NCBI GenBank assembly: GCA_015662785.1
Contig: DQTM01000014.1
Location: forward strand, 1-20,077
Reading direction: 5' to 3'
Length of the DNA stretch: 20,077 bases
DNA from: Sulfurospirillum arcachonense
Lineage (GTDB): Bacteria; Campylobacterota; Campylobacteria; Campylobacterales; Sulfurospirillaceae
Below, one piece after another: positions 15,298-20,077 of the stretch; positions within the stretch are counted from its first letter, which is position 1, and each line of letters opens with the position of its first letter. The notes under the pieces were generated by a model. The model worked only from the letters and a program-made list of their open reading frames with translations, ran no database searches and was not told the origin of the DNA. Made by a program: the position numbers and the translations under genes.

Positions 15298-16953
15298 TTG
15301 AAAATACTACTTTTGGTTTCGGCTTTTAACTCTTTAACTCAGCGTGTTTATTGCTCTTTAAAAGAGAGTGGTCACGTTATTAGTGTTCAGTTTTGCAACG
15401 ATGACGAGTCTATGGAAAATTCAGTTGAAGAGTTTAATCCTGAGATTATTTTTAGTCCATATTTAATCAAAAAAGTGCCTAAGAGTATTTGGCAAAAGAT
15501 ACCAGTTATAGTCATACACCCAGGACCTTTAGGTGATAGGGGAGCTAGTTCTCTTGATTGGGCTGTTTTTAAAGATGAGCCTACTTGGGGAGTGACTGCT
15601 CTTCAAGCCAATGATGAGATGGACGCTGGAGATATTTGGGCAACAAAAATTTTTAATATGAGAAAATCAAGTAAAGCTTCACACTACAGAAGTGAAGTTA
15701 GTGATATAGCTTTGAGCTTAGTTGAAGAGGTTTTGGAGAAGTTTTCAAGTGGTAATTTTACTCCAAACCCACAAACTAGCTTAAAAGATGTTCATGACTC
15801 GCTAACTCAAAAAAATAGGTATATCGATTGGAAAGAAGATAAAGTAGTGGATATCATAAGAAAAATAAACTCTTCAGATTCTCATCCAGGAGTTTTAGAT
15901 GAAATTTTAGGACTAGATTGTTATCTTTATGGTGTTCATAATGAAACAACTTTAAAAGGAAAACCAAAAGAAATTTTAGCCAAACGTGATGGAGCAATCT
16001 GTATAGGTTGTATTGATGGGGCTGTTTGGATAAGCCACCTTAAAGAGCCAAACAAGTTTAAACTTCCAGCAACTTATGTTTTAAAAGATAAGCTTAGAGG
16101 TGTAAAAGAGATTAGAATTCCTCTTTATGTAAAGCCAAATTTAGAAACTTTTAAAGAGATAACTTTTGAGAAACAAGGAAGAGTTGGTTACCTTGGATTT
16201 GATTTTTACAATGGAGCTATGAGTTCAGAACAATGCATACGACTAAAATATGCAGTAGAAACTTTAAGTGAAGAAGTTGAAATTTTGGTTTTAAAAGGTG
16301 GAGAGAATTTCTTTTCAAATGGCATACACTTAACCATATTAGAAGATAGTAAAAAGCAAGGTGAAGATGGTTGGAGTAACATAAATGCTATGAACAATCT
16401 TGTAAAGGCAATTTTGTTTTGCGATAAAGTTACTGTTGCTTCATTTGGTACAAATGCGGGAGCAGGTGGAGTGTTTTTAGGTCTTGCTTGTGATTTGATA
16501 GTTGCTCGTGAGAGTATAGTTCTAAACCCACACTACAAAACAATGGGATTGAGTGGAAGTGAGTATCATACTTATAGTTTTCCAAAAAGAGTAGGGCAGA
16601 GTTTAGCCGATGAGATACTTGAAGAAGCTTTACCAATTGGCACTAAAAAAGCAAAAGAGATAAACCTAATAGATGAAGTTTTACCAAACAAAGATTATAA
16701 AAATCACTTAAAAAAGTTTTGTGAAGAGCTTTTGAGTGATGAAGATAAGTATTATGATTTTTTAGATGAAAAGAGCGATAGATTAGAGCGTGAAGAAAAG
16801 ATGATACATGATTGTAAAGAGAACGAGCTAAAAAAAATGCACCCAGAGTTTTGGGATAGCAAAAGTGAGTTTCATTCCCTTAGAGCAGACTTTGTATATA
16901 AAGTTTGTCCAATAAAAACACCAGAAAGGTTAATATGCACGAATTTTCAATAG
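15298..16953 (+). CDS. hypX: HypX (HoxX), formyl-derived CO supply for the hydrogenase cofactor
   Basis: This two-domain protein (551 aa) releases CO for the active site from a formyl-tetrahydrofolate-derived formyl group, as established for the Ralstonia and Aquifex proteins. The N-terminal formyltransferase-like half shows VIHPGPLGDRG (H74) and MDAGDIW (D109). The C-terminal half (about 290-490) is enoyl-CoA-hydratase-like (GFDFYNGAMSSEQC, NFFSNGIHL, FGTNAGAGGVFLGLACD). The start is TTG at 15298, immediately after the hypE stop, with AGGA at 15287-15290 as SD. The gene overlaps hypA by 19 nt. HypX is usually found in organisms that make hydrogenase under oxygen, which suggests microaerobic or oxygen-tolerant H2 use. 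Confidence 0.95.
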   Translation: MKILLLVSAFNSLTQRVYCSLKESGHVISVQFCNDDESMENSVEEFNPEIIFSPYLIKKVPKSIWQKIPVIVIHPGPLGDRGASSLDWAVFKDEPTWGVTALQANDEMDAGDIWATKIFNMRKSSKASHYRSEVSDIALSLVEEVLEKFSSGNFTPNPQTSLKDVHDSLTQKNRYIDWKEDKVVDIIRKINSSDSHPGVLDEILGLDCYLYGVHNETTLKGKPKEILAKRDGAICIGCIDGAVWISHLKEPNKFKLPATYVLKDKLRGVKEIRIPLYVKPNLETFKEITFEKQGRVGYLGFDFYNGAMSSEQCIRLKYAVETLSEEVEILVLKGGENFFSNGIHLTILEDSKKQGEDGWSNINAMNNLVKAILFCDKVTVASFGTNAGAGGVFLGLACDLIVARESIVLNPHYKTMGLSGSEYHTYSFPKRVGQSLADEILEEALPIGTKKAKEINLIDEVLPNKDYKNHLKKFCEELLSDEDKYYDFLDEKSDRLEREEKMIHDCKENELKKMHPEFWDSKSEFHSLRADFVYKVCPIKTPERLICTNFQ

Positions 16954-17273
16954 TACAAGACTTGTTAAATATGTGTGAGAAAAATGCAGCAGAGAATAAC
17001 GCAACAAAGATTACAAAAGTAGAAGTAAAAATAGGAAAGCTTAGTGGAGTAGAACCTCATCTACTACAAACTGCTTTTGATACATTTAAAGAGAAAACTA
17101 TTTGTGATGGAGCAGAATTTTGCATACATCATCAAGATTTAATTGTACGGTGTAATGATTGTGGTAAGGAGAGTACTTTAGAAAAAAATACCTTCTCTTG
17201 TCCTCATTGTGAAGGTGCTGTTGAAGTCCTCGATGGCGAAGATATGTATCTTATGCGTTTAGAGATGGAGTAA
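16935..17273 (+). CDS. hypA: Nickel metallochaperone HypA
   Basis: HypA works with HypB to insert nickel into the hydrogenase large subunits, and into urease where present. The start ATG at 16935 (112 aa) gives the required N-terminus M-H2-E, in which His2 binds nickel. An earlier in-frame ATG at 16905 would bury that motif, and SD GAAAGG sits before the chosen start. The structural zinc site is C73, C76, C89 and C92 (CNDC...CPHC). It is the last gene of hypBCDEXA and converges on the recombinase gene with one base between the stop codons and no visible terminator. Confidence 0.97.
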   Translation: MHEFSIVQDLLNMCEKNAAENNATKITKVEVKIGKLSGVEPHLLQTAFDTFKEKTICDGAEFCIHHQDLIVRCNDCGKESTLEKNTFSCPHCEGAVEVLDGEDMYLMRLEME

Positions 17274-17274
17274 G

Positions 17275-18339
17275 CTAGTTAACATCATCCATTGTGTTTG
17301 CGGCTATTTTTAGTCGCTCTTTATCAAAGTGAGTGTAGATTCTTGAAGTGTTTATGTCTGCATGACCTAGTGCTTCTTGAACTAAAACTAAATCTCTATT
17401 TTTTTGGTAAAGTTTTGTTGCAAAAGTGTGACGAAGCATATGTGCTCCATTTTTCTCTTTTCTTACTCCTGCTTTTAGTAAAATTTTATCCATAATATAG
17501 CTTACATAAGACTGTGTTAAAGCTTTTCCTGTACGGCTTTGAAACAGAAGTGAAGAGCTTTCATCTCTTACATGTAACCACTCTTGTAAATCTTTTTTGA
17601 TATAGTCTTGTTTTATCATAGCAACCCTTGGTTTGTTTCCTTTCCCTTTTATATAAAAAGTATAAAAACCTTCTTCAAACACTATATCCTTTACATGTAG
17701 ACCTAAAGCCTCACTAACTCTCATGCCACTATAGAGTATAGTTTTAATCAGAAGTCTATTTTTTGCCCTAGCATACTCTTTAAACTCTGTAGTCTCTATA
17801 GCTTTTAAGAAGCGTTTTAATTCCTTGTCTTGCATGTGTGAAGGTAGTTTGTTCGCTTGAGATGTCTTTAACCCTCCCCAGTTTTTAAGTTCTATTCTAA
17901 ACTGATGTGATTTTCCATTTTTATCTTCGTTTTGCTTATCTATAAAAGAGAAAAATGCTATTGTAGCCATACGATAGTTCTTTTTTGTAGCATCACTAAG
18001 TGAGCCTGTTTGAGATGCCAAAAACTCGCTTAACACCTCTTCATCTACCTCTGTTATACTCTCAAATGAAAACTTAACTATATAGCGATAAAATTTTTCA
18101 AGTGGATTTATATAGGTGTTTATACCAATAAGTCCTATATTCCTAGCGTCTTTTGTGAGTTGTTTTAGCTCATCAATATCACTTGTACCTTGGTTTAGTC
18201 TTCCTATGATGAGAGAGAGTTTTTCATTATTGTTTACATATCTGTTTGACAAAGATGTAAGTTTTGACTTTACGAATCTATCTAGCCAAAAAAGCAAGGA
18301 GTCATTAAATGTTTTTTTATAATCTATGTTGTATCTCAT
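17275..18339 (-). CDS. xerH: Tyrosine recombinase, XerH-like
   Basis: This is a 354-residue tyrosine recombinase with a full catalytic set: R207 (SGMRVSEALGL), a lysine in the KGKGNKPR beta-hairpin (about 231-238), H300 and R303 (HMLRHTF), H326 (LGHADINTS) and the nucleophile Y335 (RIYTH). The N-terminal core-binding region is longer than in XerC/D. Its length and layout fit XerH, the single chromosome-dimer recombinase of Campylobacterota that acts at difH. A mobile-element integrase is the alternative. TATAAT on the minus strand (18346-18351) is so close to the start codon that the transcript would be nearly leaderless. Confidence 0.85.
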   Translation of the reverse strand: MRYNIDYKKTFNDSLLFWLDRFVKSKLTSLSNRYVNNNEKLSLIIGRLNQGTSDIDELKQLTKDARNIGLIGINTYINPLEKFYRYIVKFSFESITEVDEEVLSEFLASQTGSLSDATKKNYRMATIAFFSFIDKQNEDKNGKSHQFRIELKNWGGLKTSQANKLPSHMQDKELKRFLKAIETTEFKEYARAKNRLLIKTILYSGMRVSEALGLHVKDIVFEEGFYTFYIKGKGNKPRVAMIKQDYIKKDLQEWLHVRDESSSLLFQSRTGKALTQSYVSYIMDKILLKAGVRKEKNGAHMLRHTFATKLYQKNRDLVLVQEALGHADINTSRIYTHFDKERLKIAANTMDDVN

Positions 18340-18345
18340 GGTCTA

Positions 18346-18351
18346 ATTATA
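18346..18351 (-). promoter_or_regulatory. -10 element of the recombinase gene, implying a leaderless transcript
   Basis: TATAAT on the minus strand ends 7 nt before the start codon (ATG at 18339-18337). Normal spacing puts the start of transcription at or within a couple of bases of the A of the ATG. No SD is visible in front of the start, which agrees with a leaderless message. Confidence 0.45.
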
Positions 18352-18357
18352 ACATAC

Positions 18358-18387
18358 TTGATAACAATCAATGAAAACTATTATCAA
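18358..18387. other. dif/att-like inverted site beside the tyrosine recombinase
   Basis: Arms TTGATAACAAT and ACTATTATCAA match as inverted repeats at 9 of 11 positions (outer 7 perfect) around an 8-bp centre, CAATGAAA. The 30-bp size and the arm-centre-arm design are those of Xer dif sites. It lies 19 bp upstream of the recombinase start codon, and difH has been described near xerH in several Campylobacterota. It could also be an operator, since it sits just upstream of the recombinase -10. Confidence 0.5.
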
Positions 18388-18425
18388 TAAGACTAAAATT
18401 CTCTTAATAAATATAGGAGATGAAA

Positions 18426-18743
18426 ATGAAAAAGATAGAAGTTGCAGGTTCAACAGTAGATTTTTTTGAGAAAGAAGAGGGTGTTTTTACATTTGACACA
18501 TCAGAGTGCCAACCTCCAGAGCCTATGGTAAATGCGATGTGTGGTTTGCAACTACTAAAAAACTCTTCACAAAGACTAGAAATGATAAATCATAAACCAC
18601 CTATGGGGCTTTTCCCAAAGATAGCTGACGATTTTGATTATGATGTACAAGATATAGAGAATGATATGGTAAAAGTAGTCTTTATAAAAAAAGAAGATGC
18701 AAAAAATAACACAGATTTTACTCAAAACAGTTGTAGTGGTTAA
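18426..18743 (+). CDS. DUF2249/TusA-like small protein
   Basis: This 105-residue cytoplasmic protein has the ATG at 18426 as the better start. AGGAGA (18415-18420) is properly spaced for it, whereas the ATG at 18420 overlaps the SD. Residues 22-90 resemble the DUF2249 fold related to TusA/SirA: a beta strand, the motif PPEPM at 30-34 at the head of a helix, then LEMINHKPPMGLFPKI and a closing strand (VKVVFIKK). The TusA sulfur-carrier CPxP motif is replaced by CQPPEP (C28), so sulfur transfer is uncertain. DUF2249 genes often accompany nitrogen-oxide or respiratory genes. Its stop overlaps the start of the membrane protein gene (TAATG). Confidence 0.65.
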   Translation: MKKIEVAGSTVDFFEKEEGVFTFDTSECQPPEPMVNAMCGLQLLKNSSQRLEMINHKPPMGLFPKIADDFDYDVQDIENDMVKVVFIKKEDAKNNTDFTQNSCSG

Positions 18744-19981
18744 TGGTAAGTATTACTAGAGATTTTGCACCACCGTTCAAGCTTATAGCTCCCTATTTCA
18801 TCATAGGGACTCTTTTTTATGTTCTTAGTAACTTTTTACTCTTTGGAGTAGATATAGTACAAATGAGCTCATCTCAAGACTTGCACATTATTAGTTGGGT
18901 ACATCTATTTTTACTTGGTTTTGTCATGATGATTATTTTTGGAGCAATGGCTCAACTCATACCTGTAGTTCTTGAAAAAGGGCACTATAAAGTAAGCTTT
19001 TACTATGCTATATACCCACTGTTTAGCTTAGGTATAATTATGATGGCGTATGGTTTTATCTACTCTCATCTTTTACTCTCAGTTGGTGGAAGTATGGTTC
19101 TTGTAGCTATGTTCATCTTCTCGTTAGAGACTTTTTTAACTCTTAAAACTGTAGAAAAGTTTAATATTGTAACCATAAGTGTTCTCATATCTAACATTTT
19201 TTTACTTATTGGAGTTAGCGTTGGTTTGGTTATGGCTCTAACATTTGCAGGCTTTTTAAATGCAAATGTAATGGCTCTATTAAATGCACATGTTTATCTG
19301 CTCATAGGTGGTTATGTTTTAATAACAATCATGTCTTTTTCTTACATACTTATTCCCATGTTTGGTCTGTCTCACGGTTTTTCAAAAATACCTTTACATG
19401 TAGCTGTAGGTATGCAGAGTTTGGCTGTAAGTATAGTGTTTATAGCAGCTCTTATAGAAAATGAACTTTTTACTAAAATAGGATATTTTTTAAGCTTTTT
19501 ATCAGTGCTTATCTACTTTTATTTGATATTTACCATAGATAAAACAAGAGCAAGAAAACAGAACGATATGTACATAATATCACTTTTATTGGGTTTTATA
19601 TTTTTTGCACTAGCAGTTGTGTTTGGTGGACTCTACATAGCTTCATCAAATGAGACTTATGCCCTTCTTAGTGGATGGTTGCTTTTTGTGGGATTTTTTG
19701 GCTTTTTGATTTCAGGTCATCTTTACAAAATAGTACCATTTTTAGTTTGGTATGAAAGATTTTCTCCATTAGTAGGAAAACAAAAAGTACCAATGCTCGG
19801 CGATATGGTTCCAACAAAAAGTGCAAATTTTCAGATATATTTAACATCGGTAGGTATAATTCTGTTTTCATTTGCAATATATTTTCAAAATAGTGATTTA
19901 CAGATGGCGGCGGCTTCATTTTTAAGTATTGGAAGCTTGTTTTTATTTAAGAATTTAATGTTTATGACAAGGTTTAAATAA
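18743..19981 (+). CDS. Polytopic membrane protein, haem-copper-oxidase/NnrS-like
   Basis: This 412-residue protein has about 12 hydrophobic segments spread over its whole length. Histidines lie at helix positions that recall haem or metal ligands: HIISWVHLFLLGF, LNAHVYLL, LSHG and ISGHLYKIVPF. The pattern HLFLLGF...AQLIPVV resembles stand-alone haem-copper oxidase subunit I-like or NnrS-like proteins, which are found next to DUF2249 genes, but I cannot assign a reaction. No subunit II or cytochrome c gene is visible nearby. The start overlaps the preceding stop by 1 nt, so both are made from one message. Roles in NO/O2 handling or electron transfer are guesses. Confidence 0.55.
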   Translation: MVSITRDFAPPFKLIAPYFIIGTLFYVLSNFLLFGVDIVQMSSSQDLHIISWVHLFLLGFVMMIIFGAMAQLIPVVLEKGHYKVSFYYAIYPLFSLGIIMMAYGFIYSHLLLSVGGSMVLVAMFIFSLETFLTLKTVEKFNIVTISVLISNIFLLIGVSVGLVMALTFAGFLNANVMALLNAHVYLLIGGYVLITIMSFSYILIPMFGLSHGFSKIPLHVAVGMQSLAVSIVFIAALIENELFTKIGYFLSFLSVLIYFYLIFTIDKTRARKQNDMYIISLLLGFIFFALAVVFGGLYIASSNETYALLSGWLLFVGFFGFLISGHLYKIVPFLVWYERFSPLVGKQKVPMLGDMVPTKSANFQIYLTSVGIILFSFAIYFQNSDLQMAAASFLSIGSLFLFKNLMFMTRFK

Positions 19982-19994
19982 AACTATCCTTTCT

Positions 19995-20022
19995 GCCATC
20001 TATACTTTTAGATGGCTTATAT
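19995..20022 (+). terminator. Terminator-like hairpin after the membrane protein gene
   Basis: GCCATCTA (19995-20002) pairs perfectly with TAGATGGC (20009-20016) over a 6-nt loop, 13 nt after the stop codon, and is followed by T-rich TTATATTT. The T-run is interrupted, so its strength is uncertain. The remaining bases to 20077 hold no gene I can support. Confidence 0.6.
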
Positions 20023-20077
20023 TTGCCCTTAGTGTGAGGCAGATTCTTGAAAACCTAGCCTTAGCTAAGTTGAAAGA

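Noticed and set aside
20000..20077. Minus-strand frame open to the right edge (26 codons ending in TAG)
   Set aside because: It is too short to recognise and its stop lies inside the terminator-like stem. It could be the end of a convergent gene, but nothing supports that.
1..20077. CRISPR arrays, tRNA or rRNA genes, riboswitches
   Set aside because: No regularly spaced direct repeats, cloverleaf sequences, rRNA segments or recognisable riboswitch cores were seen. TACATGTA copies are irregularly spaced and mostly inside genes.

Overview
The window is AT-rich, densely packed and mostly on the + strand. It looks like a hydrogenase island from a Campylobacterota (epsilonproteobacterial) chromosome, most likely a Sulfurimonas-like chemolithotroph. 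I base that on the hydABCDE gene order known from Wolinella and Helicobacter, the Wolinella-type Tat hydrogenase small subunit and cytochrome b, a single XerH-like recombinase, and codon use. The species call is inference.

Layout. (1) Bases 1-2520: the tail of a TetR-like regulator overlaps a cytoplasmic group 2 [NiFe] hydrogenase pair (hupS/hupU-like and hupL/hupV-like). (2) Bases 2521-2768: promoter region. (3) Bases 2769-6923: hydA-hydB-hydC-hydD, the periplasmic membrane-bound uptake hydrogenase (small subunit, large subunit, cytochrome b) and its maturation protease. (4) Bases 6924-7012: two overlapping inverted repeats with an extended -10 promoter element inside the second. (5) Bases 7013-10862: hydE, which reads as a degenerate and truncated HypF relative, overlapping true hypF. 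(6) nikR, then a bidirectional terminator. (7) Bases 11388-12062, minus strand: a short IS1595/ISXO2-like transposase-derived protein without the full DDE triad, divergent from the next operon. (8) Bases 12161-17273: overlapping hypB-hypC-hypD-hypE-hypX-hypA. (9) Bases 17275-18339, minus strand: a tyrosine recombinase (XerH-like) with a dif-like dyad just upstream. (10) Bases 18426-19981: a DUF2249/TusA-like small protein coupled to a polytopic membrane protein, then a terminator-like hairpin.

How the genes work together. HypA and HypB deliver nickel. HypC, D, E and F build the Fe(CN)2CO centre, and HypX probably supplies CO when oxygen is present. HydD trims pre-HydB. HydA/B is exported by the Tat pathway and passes electrons through HydC to menaquinone. 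The cytoplasmic group 2 enzyme ends exactly where a protease would cut, so it should need no protease. NikR ties the system to nickel supply.

Points most worth a second look: HydE as a HypF-derived pseudoenzyme, the domesticated-looking transposase gene at the hyp promoter, the mutually exclusive hairpins plus promoter between hydD and hydE, the dif-like site beside the recombinase, and the over-represented octamer TACATGTA (11 copies).
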